A stretch of DNA of 64,000 nucleotides from G958296245 sp963664035 (GTDB lineage Bacteria > Chloroflexota > Dehalococcoidia > Lucifugimonadales > G958296245). The notes below the pieces were generated by a model that saw only the letters and a program-made list of their open reading frames with translations, searched no databases and was not told where the DNA came from. The DNA is taken from the NCBI GenBank assembly GCA_963664035.2, contig OY760867.2:2914001-2978000 (forward strand), in the 5' to 3' direction. Shown here piece by piece: positions 1 through 8,988 of this stretch (positions are counted from its first letter, which is position 1; each line of letters starts with the position of its first letter). The position numbers were made by a program, and so were the translations under genes.

Positions 1-1
1 G

Positions 2-1132
2 CGGCCTATCATGGTACGCAACCCCTTCTACTTCGCCGTAGACACCGAGGGCAACCAGCTTCCCTACATCGACAGCGTGGAGTTCGAAAAGGCCACCGAC
101 CCCGAGGTCCTCTACCTCAGGACCGCCGAGGGCCGCTACCACTTCCAGCAGATCGACGAGATGCACAGGCTGCCCTTCCTGCTCGAGAACGCCGAGAAGG
201 GCAACTTCGGCATGAGGCTCTGGAACTTCCCGGACGGCTCCGGCAGTGGCTGGATCTTCAACACGACCTACGAGGACGACCCCGAGGTCGCCAAGTGGAT
301 CAAGAGCAAGGACTTCCGCATCGCCCTCTCCCACGGCTTCGACCGTGAGGAGATCAACGACATCTTCTTCCTCGGACTAGGCGAGCCGGGCCAGTCGAAC
401 CCCCAGGCCGGCATATACGCCACGGGGCGTGAGTTCGTAAGGAAGTACACGCAGTTCAAGCCCGCCCTGTCCAACGAGATCCTGGACGGCCTGGGCCTGG
501 ATAAGAAGGACTCCGAGGGCTTCCGCCTGCGCACCGACAACGGCGAGAGGCTGGTAATCCCCATCCAGGTCCGAACCGGCGAGGTCGACCACGTCGGCAT
601 CAGCGAGAACATATCCGAGCAGATGGCGCGGAACATCGGGATCAGCATCTTCGTCGACGTCGTGGACCCCAACGCTTTCTGGGGGCCGCACACGACCAAC
701 GAGATCCCGATCCACGTCTGGGCGCTGGGCAGCAGCCTGACCCCCATGATCTCCCCGCACATGGTCGTCCCCTTCAACCCCGCGCATAGCTGGGGCACCA
801 AGTGGGCCGTCTACTACGCGACGGGAGGCAAGGAGGGCGAGAAGCCGCCCGCGGGCAGCACCGCCGCCAAGAACCAGGAGCTCTTCGACAGGGCCAAGGG
901 CCTGACCATCGAAGAGGGCGCCCCCCTCATGAGGGAGGCCCTGATGAACGTGGCGAACGAGATGCTCCTCATGGGCACCGTCGTCAACGTGCAGGGCGGC
1001 GCGCTCTCCATGTTCGCCGTCAGCAACGACCTCGGCAACGTACCGGAGACGGGCACGCTCGACTCGGTCCACTCGGCGCGCAGGCCTCCGAGCATGGCCT
1101 TCCCGAGCCAGTGGTACCTGAAGAACCAGTAG
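2..1132 (+). CDS. ABC transporter substrate-binding protein, family 5 (5' truncated)
   Basis: This is the C-terminal 376 or so residues of an extracellular oligopeptide/dipeptide-type binding protein (SBP_bac_5). The frame is open from base 2, so the gene begins outside the window and the ATG at 11 is internal. The visible N-terminal piece (NPFYFAVDTEGNQLPYID) is the phrase that normally sits in the middle of these proteins. The protein should bind a peptide, sugar or opine-like ligand outside the membrane and deliver it to the permeases encoded at 1303-3475. The ligand cannot be read from the sequence. Two hairpins follow the stop codon, so the downstream permease genes are probably transcribed at a lower level. 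Confidence 0.9.
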   Translation, partial: RPIMVRNPFYFAVDTEGNQLPYIDSVEFEKATDPEVLYLRTAEGRYHFQQIDEMHRLPFLLENAEKGNFGMRLWNFPDGSGSGWIFNTTYEDDPEVAKWIKSKDFRIALSHGFDREEINDIFFLGLGEPGQSNPQAGIYATGREFVRKYTQFKPALSNEILDGLGLDKKDSEGFRLRTDNGERLVIPIQVRTGEVDHVGISENISEQMARNIGISIFVDVVDPNAFWGPHTTNEIPIHVWALGSSLTPMISPHMVVPFNPAHSWGTKWAVYYATGGKEGEKPPAGSTAAKNQELFDRAKGLTIEEGAPLMREALMNVANEMLLMGTVVNVQGGALSMFAVSNDLGNVPETGTLDSVHSARRPPSMAFPSQWYLKNQ

Positions 1133-1207
1133 TGGGAGCGGCCCTCCACCCCTGCCCTGAGCTTGTCGAAGGGCGGTACGGTAAGACGAGCAAGTAAAGA
1201 TAACCTT

Positions 1208-1234
1208 CGGCGCCCCGCCCGACGCGGGGCGCCG
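1208..1234 (+). other. Perfect hairpin after the binding-protein gene
   Basis: The arms CGGCGCCCCGC (1208-1218) and GCGGGGCGCCG (1224-1234) form a perfect 11-bp GC-rich stem with a 5-nt loop. There is no T tract, so mRNA 3'-end stabilisation or processing is as likely as termination. Confidence 0.7.
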
Positions 1235-1244
1235 ATAGAAGACC

Positions 1245-1284
1245 GAGGAGGAGCCGCATCGCGTAGGCTCCTCTTCCGCTTTTT
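1245..1284 (+). terminator. Rho-independent-type terminator or attenuator between binding protein and permeases
   Basis: An 11-bp stem with one G-U pair (1245-1255 with 1266-1276) is followed three bases later by five T residues (1280-1284). It lies inside what should be one transport operon, so partial read-through is the likely role: much binding protein, less permease. Confidence 0.65.
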
Positions 1285-1302
1285 GGAGCAGGTGACCGTC
1301 AA

Positions 1303-2328
1303 ATGCTGGCCTACATAGGCCGCCGCCTCGTCATCGCCCTGGTGACCATGTGGGGCATCTCCCTCATCGTCTTCGTCATAATCGAGCTCCCCCCAGGCGA
1401 CGCCATCACGACCGCCATGAGCCTGCAGGCCGGCGGCGAGAGCGGCACCAGCTTCATCATGACCGACGAGGAGATGAACAACCTCCGCAAGCTCTACGCC
1501 CTCGACAGGCCCCTGCTCGTGCGCTACGTCAACTGGCTACAGCGACTCGCCGTCGGCAGGTGGGGCGTCTCCTACACCTACGGCGGCTACGCGAGCCCAA
1601 CGCCGGTCTGGGAGGTGGTGAGCGACAAGTTCGCCATGACCATTGCCGTAACCGGCGCCGCCACCGTGTTGACGTGGCTCATCTTCGTCCCCATCGGCAT
1701 CTACTCCGCCGTGCGCCAGTACTCCCTCGGCGACTACGCCGCCTCGTTCATCGGCTTCATAGGCATGGCCGTCCCCGACTTCCTGATCGCCCTCGTCCTG
1801 CTCTTCCTGATATTCAAGTTCGCCGGCGTCGCCGTCGCCGGCCTCTTCTCCCCCGAGTACATAGACGCCGCCTGGAGCCTAGGCAAGCTGTGGGACCTGA
1901 TGAAGCACCTCGTCATACCCGGCATCGTGCTCGGCACCGCCGGCACCGCCGGAGGCATACGCATACTGCGCGCCAACCTGCTCGACGAGATACGCAAGCC
2001 ATACGTGCTCACCGCCCGCACCAGGGGGCTCCCGGAGATGCGGCTGCTGCTCAAGTACCCCCTCAGGGTCGCCCTGAACCCCGCCGTCAGCAGCGTCGGC
2101 TACGTCCTCCCCGCCCTCATAGGCGGCAGCGTCATCGTCTCCGTGGTGCTCGACCTGAACACGCTGGGCCCCGTGCTGCTGGAGGCCCTCCGCGGCCAGG
2201 ACACACAGCTCGCCGCCTTCATCATGATGCTCATCGGCGGCCTTACCGTCATCGGCACCCTCATCTCAGACGTCCTGCTCGCGTGGCTCGACCCGCGCAT
2301 ACGCAAGGGCTTCGCCGGCAGCGGATAG
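1303..2328 (+). CDS. Oligopeptide-type ABC transporter permease, DppB/OppB-like
   Basis: This 341-residue inner-membrane permease matches the usual DppB length. It starts with the typical cytoplasmic-to-first-helix segment (MLAYIGRRLVIALVTMWGI), then has a periplasmic loop and about five more hydrophobic helices. The EAA-type loop that contacts the ATPase is visible near residues 220-250 (ARTRGLPEMRLLLKYPLR). The C-terminus (DVLLAWLDPRIRKG) is canonical. It pairs with the second permease 13 nt downstream and the ATPases at 3450-5584. Confidence 0.93.
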   Translation: MLAYIGRRLVIALVTMWGISLIVFVIIELPPGDAITTAMSLQAGGESGTSFIMTDEEMNNLRKLYALDRPLLVRYVNWLQRLAVGRWGVSYTYGGYASPTPVWEVVSDKFAMTIAVTGAATVLTWLIFVPIGIYSAVRQYSLGDYAASFIGFIGMAVPDFLIALVLLFLIFKFAGVAVAGLFSPEYIDAAWSLGKLWDLMKHLVIPGIVLGTAGTAGGIRILRANLLDEIRKPYVLTARTRGLPEMRLLLKYPLRVALNPAVSSVGYVLPALIGGSVIVSVVLDLNTLGPVLLEALRGQDTQLAAFIMMLIGGLTVIGTLISDVLLAWLDPRIRKGFAGSG

Positions 2329-2341
2329 CAAGGCAACACCC

Positions 2342-3475
2342 GTGGCCCAGCTAGACATCGCCGAAAGGACGTCCGAGGCCGAGGAGCGCATATACCTGGC
2401 GCCCCAGTGGCTGCTCATGTGGTGGCGCTTCCGCAAGCACCGCGTCGCCGTCTTCGCCGCTATCGTGCTCGCCTGCTTCTACTTCGTAACCGTCGCCGCC
2501 GAGTTCCTGGCGACCAGCGAGCCCGGCCTTCCGGCTGCCAAGCGCAGCCTCCTGCCCCCGCAGCGCGTCCACTTCTTCGAGGGCTGGAAGCCCGCCTGGC
2601 CCTACGTCTACGCCTTCGAGGGCAAGCGCGATCCCGTCTCCTTCAAGATGGTCTACGAGACGGACGACAGCGAGAAGATACCGCTGCGCCTCTTCGCGCG
2701 AGGCTTCCAGTACAAGTTCCTGGGACTCATCAGGACCGACTGGCACCTCATCGGGGTCGGCGGCGACCGCAAGGCCGAGGACGTCATATCGTTCCTCGGC
2801 GCGGACGAGCAGGGCCGCGACCTCTGGTCACGCCTCATGATCGCCACCCGCCTCTCGCTCTCCATCGGCCTCGTGGGCGTCTTCCTATCCATGACCATCG
2901 GCATAGTGCTAGGCGGCGTCTCCGGCTACTTCGGCGGCATCGTCGACACCGCCATACAGCGCCTCATAGAGGTGCTCATCTCCATCCCCGGCATCCCCCT
3001 ATGGCTCACCATGGCCGCCGCCCTGCCGCAGGACTGGACCGTCATCAAGGTCTACTTCGCCATCACCATAATCCTCTCCCTCATAGGCTGGACGGGCATG
3101 GCCAGGGTCGTGCGAGGCAGGTTCCTCGCACTGCGCACCGAGGACTTCGTGACCGCCGCCCGCCTCTCGGGCGCCGGCCAGGTCCGCACCATGTTCCGCC
3201 ACATGCTGCCCTCCTTCTACAGCCACATCATCGCCTCCGCCACCCTCGCCGTCCCCGGCATGATCCTGGCCGAGACCTCCCTCAGCTTCCTCGGCCTCGG
3301 ACTCAGGCCCCCCGCCATCAGCTACGGAGTCATGCTCCAGCAGGCCCAGAAGATACAGACGGTGGCGCTTGCGCCCTGGGTGCTCGTGCCCGCCATACCC
3401 GTAATCGTCGTCGTGCTCGCCTTCAACTTCATGGGAGACGGGATCAGAGATGCGGCAGACCCATACGGCCAGTAG
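2342..3475 (+). CDS. Oligopeptide-type ABC transporter permease, DppC/OppC-like
   Basis: A 377-residue permease, longer than the usual 280-300 residues because of a roughly 90-residue stretch between the first membrane helix and the conserved core. The core begins at LGADEQGRDLWSRL, a hallmark of DppC/OppC proteins. The ATPase-contacting loop is near AARLSGAGQVRTMFRHMLP, and the end (NFMGDGIRDAADPYGQ) is canonical. The GTG start lies 13 nt after the DppB-like stop. The last 26 nt overlap the start of the next gene, implying translational coupling. Confidence 0.93.
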   Translation: MAQLDIAERTSEAEERIYLAPQWLLMWWRFRKHRVAVFAAIVLACFYFVTVAAEFLATSEPGLPAAKRSLLPPQRVHFFEGWKPAWPYVYAFEGKRDPVSFKMVYETDDSEKIPLRLFARGFQYKFLGLIRTDWHLIGVGGDRKAEDVISFLGADEQGRDLWSRLMIATRLSLSIGLVGVFLSMTIGIVLGGVSGYFGGIVDTAIQRLIEVLISIPGIPLWLTMAAALPQDWTVIKVYFAITIILSLIGWTGMARVVRGRFLALRTEDFVTAARLSGAGQVRTMFRHMLPSFYSHIIASATLAVPGMILAETSLSFLGLGLRPPAISYGVMLQQAQKIQTVALAPWVLVPAIPVIVVVLAFNFMGDGIRDAADPYGQ

Positions 3476-4511
3476 CGCCGCCCCTCCCGACGCGCCGACG
3501 CCCCTGCTGTCGGTGCGCGGCCTGGCGACCCACTTCCCCCTCGACGAGGGCAACGTGGTCGCCGTCGACGGCGTCAGCTTCGACCTGTACGAGGGCCAGA
3601 CCCTCGGCATCGTCGGCGAGAGCGGCTGCGGCAAGAGCGTCACCGCCCTATCCATCATGATGGCCCTCAGCCGCCCCGGGCGCATAGTCGCCGGCGAGAT
3701 ACTCTACCGCAAGCGCCGCGGCGGCGGCCCGGACGAGACCATCGACCTGGCCTCCCTGGAGCCCAACGGCAGGGAGATGCGCGCCATACGCGGCGCGGAG
3801 ATAGGCTACGTCTTCCAGGAGCCGATGACCGCCTTCAGCCCCGTACACACAGTCGGCAACCAGCTTATCGAGGCCATCCGCCTCCACAACGACGTCGACA
3901 AGAAGGAGGCCCGCGGCATCGCGATCGATCTGCTGCGCAAGGTCGAGGTACCGCTCGCCGAGCAGCGCCTCGACGCATACTCCTGGGAGCTCAGCGGCGG
4001 CCTCCGCCAGCGCGTCATGATCGCCGCCGTCATGGCCTCCAACCCCCGCGTCCTCATTGCCGACGAGCCCACCACCGCCTTGGACGTGACCACCCAGGCC
4101 CAGATACTCGACCTGATGCGAAGCCTACAGCAGCAGTCGGGCATGGCCATAATCATGATCACCCACGACCTCGGCGTCATCGCCGAAATGGCCGACCACG
4201 TGGCCGTCATGTACCTCGGCAAGGTAGTAGAGAGCGCCCCCGTCGACGACGTATTCCACGCCCCCAAGCACCCCTACACCAGGGCGCTGCTACGCTCCAT
4301 ACCCAAGATCGACGCCGAGGCGGAGGGGGCTCTCGCCACCATCTCCGGCGCCGTGCCCCACGCGTACAGCCGGCCCGAGGGCTGCCTGTTCCATCCCAGG
4401 TGCCCCGATTTCATGGCCGGCACGTGCGACGCCCGCCCGCCCGCACGGACCGCGGTAGCGCCGGGCCACGACGTGAGCTGCTTCCTCTACGAGGACGGAG
4501 GACAGACTTGA
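3450..4511 (+). CDS. Oligopeptide-type ABC transporter ATP-binding protein, DppD/OppD-like
   Basis: This cytoplasmic ATPase has Walker A GESGCGKSV near residue 55, a Q-loop (VFQEPMTAFSP), the signature LSGGLRQRV, Walker B VLIADEPTTALD and the switch histidine in MITHDLGVIAEM. The C-terminal oligopeptide-transporter domain follows, with its cysteine cluster (CLFHPRCPDFMAGTC) typical of OppD/DppD. The signature has GGL rather than the usual GGM or GGQ, which is still common in this family. It overlaps the upstream permease by 26 nt and the next ATPase gene by 4 nt. Confidence 0.95.
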   Translation: MRQTHTASSAAPPDAPTPLLSVRGLATHFPLDEGNVVAVDGVSFDLYEGQTLGIVGESGCGKSVTALSIMMALSRPGRIVAGEILYRKRRGGGPDETIDLASLEPNGREMRAIRGAEIGYVFQEPMTAFSPVHTVGNQLIEAIRLHNDVDKKEARGIAIDLLRKVEVPLAEQRLDAYSWELSGGLRQRVMIAAVMASNPRVLIADEPTTALDVTTQAQILDLMRSLQQQSGMAIIMITHDLGVIAEMADHVAVMYLGKVVESAPVDDVFHAPKHPYTRALLRSIPKIDAEAEGALATISGAVPHAYSRPEGCLFHPRCPDFMAGTCDARPPARTAVAPGHDVSCFLYEDGGQT

Positions 4512-5584
4512 CCGCGGAGAGCCAGCCCAACGGCCAAACGCTGCTGGAGGTCAAGGACCTCCGCAAGCTCTTCCCCTTCAGCCGCGGCCTCATACGCCGC
4601 GTCCGAGGAGAGGTGAAGGCCGTCGACGGCGTCAGCTTCCACGTGGACGAGGGCGAGACCCTCGGCCTCGTCGGCGAGACCGGCTGCGGCAAGACCACGA
4701 CCGCGAGGTGCGTCATCAGGGCCATCGACCCCACCTCCGGCCAGGTGCTCTTCCGCACGCAGGACGGCCCCGTCGTGGACATGGCCGCCCTGCAGGGCTC
4801 CGACCTGCGCGCCGTACGCCGCGAGATGCAGATGATCTTCCAGGACCCCTTCTCGTCCCTGAACCCGCGCATGACCCTCTTCGACCTCGTCAGCGAGCCC
4901 CTCTACAACTACCGCGCCGGCAACAGGCGCGAGCGCGAGGACCGCGTCGCCGAGCTACTGCGCCTCGTCGGCCTGCGCCCCGAGTACATGAGGCGCTTCC
5001 CGCACGCCTTCAGCGGCGGACAGCGCCAGCGCATCGGCATCGCGCGCGCCCTGGCCCTCAGCCCCCGCCTCATCCTGGCCGACGAGCCCGTCTCCGCCCT
5101 AGACGTCTCCGTCCAGGCGCAGGTGCTCAACCTGCTCAGGGACCTCCAGGGCCAGCTTGGATTGACCTACCTGTTCGTCGCCCACGACCTGAGCGTCGTC
5201 AGGCACATAAGCGACCGCGTCGCCGTCATGTACGTCGGCAAGGTCGTCGAGACCGCATCGACCCGCAAGCTCTTCACCGCCCCAAAGCACCCCTACACCG
5301 AGGCGCTGCTATCCGCCGTCCCCGTGGCCGACCCCCGCGCACGCGCACAGCGCATCGTGCTGCGCGGCGACGCCCCCAACCCAGCCGATCCGCCCGCCGG
5401 CTGCTACTTCCATCCCCGCTGCTCCTACGCGCAGGACGTATGCCGCACCGACACCCCCGTCTCCGAGGAGCTGGAGCCGGGCCACTTCGTAGCCTGCCAC
5501 CGAGCCCGCGAGCTCGACCTAAAGGGCGTAGCCCCCACACCCGCCCCAACCGGAAACGGCAAACAGGATTCACCCCCATCCTAA
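4508..5584 (+). CDS. Oligopeptide-type ABC transporter ATP-binding protein, DppF/OppF-like
   Basis: This is the second ATPase of the importer. It has Walker A GETGCGKTT, signature FSGGQRQRIG, Walker B LILADEPVSALD, switch VAHDLSVV and the OppF C-terminal cysteine motif (CYFHPRCSYAQDVC). The start chosen is TTG at 4508, overlapping the preceding TGA as TTGA with a GGAG ribosome-binding site just upstream. The frame is open further upstream, but that part lies within the DppD-like gene. The last codons and the stop lie inside a dispersed palindromic repeat (5567-5611), so the C-terminal tail appears to come from repeat insertion. Confidence 0.94.
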   Translation: MTAESQPNGQTLLEVKDLRKLFPFSRGLIRRVRGEVKAVDGVSFHVDEGETLGLVGETGCGKTTTARCVIRAIDPTSGQVLFRTQDGPVVDMAALQGSDLRAVRREMQMIFQDPFSSLNPRMTLFDLVSEPLYNYRAGNRREREDRVAELLRLVGLRPEYMRRFPHAFSGGQRQRIGIARALALSPRLILADEPVSALDVSVQAQVLNLLRDLQGQLGLTYLFVAHDLSVVRHISDRVAVMYVGKVVETASTRKLFTAPKHPYTEALLSAVPVADPRARAQRIVLRGDAPNPADPPAGCYFHPRCSYAQDVCRTDTPVSEELEPGHFVACHRARELDLKGVAPTPAPTGNGKQDSPPS

Positions 5585-5611
5585 CCTTCCCCCTGAGGGG
5601 GAAGGAATTCT
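5567..5611 (+). repeat. Dispersed palindromic repeat, family A, overlapping the 3' end of the DppF-like gene
   Basis: The core CCTTCCCCCTGAGGGGGAAGG forms a near-perfect stem. Read on the minus strand, the whole unit closely matches the copy at 8746-8790 (AATTCCTTCCCCC..., then GGAAGGTTAGGATGGGGG). It encodes the last codons and stop of the upstream ATPase and could also serve as a 3' hairpin. Confidence 0.75.
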
Positions 5612-5640
5612 GAGATAGTCACTAAATTAGGAGATCAGCC

Positions 5641-5955
5641 ATGGTACGAATACCGACCGACCGCGAGCCGACGCACCCAGGCGCGATGCTGCTCCATGAA
5701 TTCCTGGTGCCCATGGAGATGACCCAGCGCGAGCTGGCGAACGCGATCCAGGTGCCCTACCAGCGCGTGAACGAAGTCGTCCGCGGGAACCGTGGGATCA
5801 CTCCCAGCACCGCCTTGCGCCTCTCCAGGTTCTTCGGCAACTCCCCGGGCTTCTGGATGAGCCTGCAGGTCCGCTGGGACCTCTACCACGCCCAACGGAC
5901 CGAGGCGGAGCAGATCGAGAGCATCCGCCCACGCGAGTTGATCCCCGCCTCATAG
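5641..5955 (+). CDS. higA: HigA-family antitoxin / HTH transcriptional regulator (orphan)
   Basis: This 104-residue protein has the HigA (VapI) layout: an N-terminal THPGAMLLHEFLVPM segment, an XRE helix-turn-helix (MTQRELANAIQVPYQRVNEVVRG) and the diagnostic end motif FFGNSPGFWMSLQVRWDL. It should neutralise a RelE-like HigB toxin and repress its own promoter. AGGAG lies 8 nt before the ATG. No HigB-sized frame lies on either side (a transporter gene upstream, a glycosidase downstream), so it is an orphan, either stand-alone or the survivor of a decayed pair. Confidence 0.88.
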   Translation: MVRIPTDREPTHPGAMLLHEFLVPMEMTQRELANAIQVPYQRVNEVVRGNRGITPSTALRLSRFFGNSPGFWMSLQVRWDLYHAQRTEAEQIESIRPRELIPAS

Positions 5956-6016
5956 ATCTCCCAAATCATCCCTAATCACGGCAATCACAAGAATCAACGG
6001 TCACGGAGGCCCCACA

Positions 6017-7882
6017 TTGACCCTACCCGACTACACCGGCTGGAAGCGCGGCGACCCCATAGGCTACGTCCGCCAGGACGTACCCGACTTCGACGTGCCC
6101 GCCTACCAGGGCGAGCGCTACACCGCCCTCGTGCCCGACACCCTCGACCTCCAGCAGCGCGCCGAATGGTCCGTCTCCGGCCTCACCGGCATCACCGACC
6201 CCGACGCCGACTACGAGGTCTACTTCCGCGTCAGGTGCAACCAGAGCCCCGCCATGATGCAGCACGACTACTCCGACGTGGCCATACAGGTCAAGTTCAT
6301 GGAGGCCCTGCCCCTCATGCGCATCGTCAGCGGCAGCGACGAGAACATCGAGGTCGACCGCCGCTGGATGGAGATGGGCCTCCGCTGGATAGGCCCCGAC
6401 GGCGCGCCATACATGCCCCTGGTGGGACGCCCCTGGGCGCTCATCAACGCCGCCTGGTGGGACATCGAGCCGCAGGGCGACTTCTACATCTCCCCCTTCC
6501 CGGGTGGCCGCCTGCTTTCGTCCGTCGTGCTATACGCCCGGCGCAGCCACGACCCGCGCCTGCTGCGCGAGGCCGAGCGCGTCGTCGACGCCCTCGCGGA
6601 CCTCGCCGTCGACCGCGGCTCCTTCGCCTACTTCTCCCCGTCCGCGCACCAGGCCATACGGGGCAGGACGACAGACCCGCGCCACCAGTACAAGCACCGG
6701 GGCGCGAACGTCAACTTCATCACCCTCTCCCTCGCCCACCTCTACCGCGAGTCCGGCTACGAACCCGCCGCCGCGCTCGCCAACAAGCTCGTCCGCTACA
6801 CCCTCGACGTCATCCAGTACTTCGGCGAGGGCGGCAGGTTCGTCGCCGACCACAAGCTCCCCGGCTCGCCCTGGGCGCACTTCCACATGCACACCTACAC
6901 CCTCCTGGCCATGCTGGAGCTCGCCCGCCTCACCGACGACGCCGAGCTCCTGGAGCAGGTGCGCCTCGGGTACGAGTACGGCAAGTCGATGGGAAACACC
7001 CTCCTCGGCTACTTCCCCGAATACCTCAACAGCGAGCAGCAGGAGGAGTCGGAGCTATGCGAGGTCGCCGACATGATCGCCCTCGGCCTCAAGCTCACCG
7101 ACGCCGGAGTCGGCGACTACATCGACGACGTCGACCCCTGGATACGCAACATGTTCGCCGAGGGCCAGCTAACGCCGGACCGCCGCCACTGGCTGGAGCG
7201 CTACACCGACCCCAGCGCCAGCACCCACCGCGAGTCCACCGCCCTCGGCAGGGTCGCCGGCTCGGCCATCGACCCGATGTACCAGACGAACGACCGCGTC
7301 ATCGAGAGGAACGTCGGCAACTTCGCCGGATGGCCCCTCGCCAACGACTGGGGCGTCGAGATACAGCACTGCTGCACCGGCAACGCCTCCCGCGCCATAT
7401 ACTTCATCTGGGATCACATCCTCGACTACTCGCCCGGCAAGCTCCGCGTCGACCTCCTCCTCAACCGCGCCTCTCCCTGGGCCGACATTGACAGCCATAT
7501 CCCCTACACCGGCCGCGTCGACATACGCGTGAAGACGCCATGCGACCTCTCCGTCCGCATCCCGGCGTGGGCCACGCCCGCCGACACCCGCTGCGAAGTC
7601 TCCGGCGCGACCCGCGAGACCGGCTTCGACGGCCGCTACGCCAACGTCGGCGACGTCAAGCCCGGCGACGTCGTGACCCTCACCTTCCCCATCTCCGAGC
7701 GCACCAAGGAGGTCTGGATCGAAAAGCGCCGCTACACCGTCGTAATCAAGGGCAACGAAGTAGTCCGCATCGACCCGCCCGGCAGCGTCTGCCCCATCTA
7801 CCAGCGCGACCACTACCGCAACCCCACCCCCCTCTGGCGCCCCACAGAACGCTTCGTCTCCAACGAGACCCTCCACGTCTAG
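6017..7882 (+). CDS. GH127-like (DUF1680) glycoside hydrolase
   Basis: A 621-residue, apparently cytoplasmic protein of the (alpha/alpha)6-barrel type, best matched to GH127/beta-L-arabinofuranosidase-like proteins. In characterised GH127 enzymes one Glu and three Cys bind zinc at the active site. Equivalent residues seem present here: the Glu and Cys in EESELCEVADM and the adjacent cysteines in HCCTGNASRAIYF. The C-terminal third is beta-rich, as in the family. The start is TTG at 6017, with GGAGG 7 nt upstream. It is a single gene after the HigA gene and probably acts on imported oligosaccharides. The family is a moderate-confidence call; the substrate is unknown. Confidence 0.72.
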   Translation: MTLPDYTGWKRGDPIGYVRQDVPDFDVPAYQGERYTALVPDTLDLQQRAEWSVSGLTGITDPDADYEVYFRVRCNQSPAMMQHDYSDVAIQVKFMEALPLMRIVSGSDENIEVDRRWMEMGLRWIGPDGAPYMPLVGRPWALINAAWWDIEPQGDFYISPFPGGRLLSSVVLYARRSHDPRLLREAERVVDALADLAVDRGSFAYFSPSAHQAIRGRTTDPRHQYKHRGANVNFITLSLAHLYRESGYEPAAALANKLVRYTLDVIQYFGEGGRFVADHKLPGSPWAHFHMHTYTLLAMLELARLTDDAELLEQVRLGYEYGKSMGNTLLGYFPEYLNSEQQEESELCEVADMIALGLKLTDAGVGDYIDDVDPWIRNMFAEGQLTPDRRHWLERYTDPSASTHRESTALGRVAGSAIDPMYQTNDRVIERNVGNFAGWPLANDWGVEIQHCCTGNASRAIYFIWDHILDYSPGKLRVDLLLNRASPWADIDSHIPYTGRVDIRVKTPCDLSVRIPAWATPADTRCEVSGATRETGFDGRYANVGDVKPGDVVTLTFPISERTKEVWIEKRRYTVVIKGNEVVRIDPPGSVCPIYQRDHYRNPTPLWRPTERFVSNETLHV

Positions 7883-7889
7883 CCGCGGT

Positions 7890-7923
7890 TCCCTCCCACC
7901 TCCCCCATCCATGGGGGAGGTGG
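7890..7923 (+). repeat. Dispersed palindromic repeat, family A copy
   Basis: CCACCTCCCCCATCCATGGG and its continuation GGAGGTGG form a near-perfect inverted repeat just after the glycosidase stop codon. It could act as a bidirectional 3' hairpin. The remaining sequence to 8121 shows only the candidate promoter listed separately. Confidence 0.65.
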
Positions 7924-8008
7924 CGCGACAGCGTAGGGGAGAGAGAGCGCGATTGCGCCGGGCGGCTACGGCGTGGTGAACGTCACCTCCGCTATCCCGT
8001 CCGCGCTG

Positions 8009-8036
8009 TTGCAGCCGTTCTGCTGGATGCTATGCT
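8009..8036 (+). promoter_or_regulatory. Candidate promoter for the DUF433/PIN-like pair
   Basis: TTGCAG (8009-8014) and TATGCT (8031-8036) are separated by 16 nt and lie about 85 nt before the antitoxin start. This is pattern matching only. Confidence 0.4.
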
Positions 8037-8121
8037 ATTGGCAGCGCCGAGGTGAGGCCAAACCGAGTAGCGGCGCTCTCAGGAGAAGATACGGTTGAGT
8101 CATCCGACCAGGAGGGGAGCA

Positions 8122-8373
8122 ATGCCGGACAACGGGGATCTCTTAGAACGCATCACGGCCCGCCCCGACGTATTTGGCGGGAAACCAATAGTCCGTGATA
8201 TGCGGATTTCGGTGGAGTTCATTCTGAGCCTCCTGAGCCAGGGGGCCACACAAGAGGAGCTCTTGGATGACTACCCCGGGCTGGAACCGGACGACATCCG
8301 CGCCTGCATCGCCTATGCCCACACCGTAATAGCCGGCGACACCCTGGCTCCCGTCTCAGTGACAGCGCCGTGA
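8122..8373 (+). CDS. DUF433-domain antitoxin-like protein
   Basis: An 83-residue protein of the DUF433 type: ITARPDVFGGKPIVRDMRIS, then helices with the motif DDYPGLEPDDIRACIAYA, all diagnostic of the family. DUF433 proteins usually sit directly before DUF5615 PIN-like genes, as here, and are treated as antitoxin and DNA-binding partner. The ATG at 8122 is preferred over TTG at 8095 because AGGAGGGG lies 4-5 nt before it. It overlaps the next gene by 4 nt (GTGA). Confidence 0.87.
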   Translation: MPDNGDLLERITARPDVFGGKPIVRDMRISVEFILSLLSQGATQEELLDDYPGLEPDDIRACIAYAHTVIAGDTLAPVSVTAP

Positions 8374-8726
8374 GATTCCTGGTAGACCGGTGCGCCGGAC
8401 GACGGTTGGCGGAGTGGATAGGCAACAACGGACATGACGTCGTTGAGGCACGGACCCTCGGCCCGGACCCAGGCGATAGGGCCTTGCTGGAACTAGCGCG
8501 AGCGGATGACCGGGTTCTCGTCACGGTGGACAAGGACTTTGGAGAATTGATCTACCTGCGACGAGTTTCACACGCGGGGCTGATACTTCTGCCCGACGTT
8601 CGAGTGCCCCAGCGAATCGAAGCGGTTAGAGCGGTAATCGAGGATCACCATCAGGCACTTGAAGGTCGCGCTGTCGTCACCGTTCGCGGTGGACGGATCC
8701 GCATATCGCAACCGCCCACATCCTGA
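8370..8726 (+). CDS. DUF5615 PIN-like toxin candidate
   Basis: A 118-residue PIN-like protein with the DUF5615/Mut7-C pattern: an N-terminal Asp (MRFLVDRC), a central Arg/Asp region (ARADDRVLVTVDKDFGEL) and a C-terminal half after ILLPDVRVP. The GTG start overlaps the stop of the DUF433 gene as GTGA, so both are translated as a unit. Likely role: an RNase-type toxin controlled by the upstream protein. The acidic residues needed for a PIN active site are visible at the N-terminus and in VDKDFGE. Confidence 0.85.
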   Translation: MRFLVDRCAGRRLAEWIGNNGHDVVEARTLGPDPGDRALLELARADDRVLVTVDKDFGELIYLRRVSHAGLILLPDVRVPQRIEAVRAVIEDHHQALEGRAVVTVRGGRIRISQPPTS

Positions 8727-8745
8727 GAATCAGGGGCACGGAGTC

Positions 8746-8850
8746 AAATTCCTTCCCCCTTCTGCGGGGGAAGGTTAGGATGGGGGCAATCAGGCCGACT
8801 GTCCACGTACGGTTTCACCCCCATCTCAATCTTACCCCTCAGGGGAGGAT
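8746..8850 (+). repeat. Two family A palindromic repeats in opposite orientation
   Basis: The first copy (8746-8790) reads AATTCCTTCCCCC, a short loop, then GGGGGAAGGTTAGGATGGGG. A second, diverged copy (about 8815-8850) is in the opposite orientation (CACCCCCATCTCAATCTTAC, then CCCCTCAGGGG). The first is nearly identical to the copy at the end of the DppF-like gene. Together with the hairpin at 8989-9072 they fill most of the 380-nt gap 8727-9106. Confidence 0.7.
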
Positions 8851-8988
8851 GATTGGTGGCCGCCAAGCGAGTTGTGCAAAGGTCTCCGCAGGCGGGAACC
8901 CATCCCCCAGCCTATTGTTCTGTACAGGACCATTAGGCAATTCTCCGCTTGACTCGAATAGCCTCTCCCTATAGGCTTGCCTCGCCTC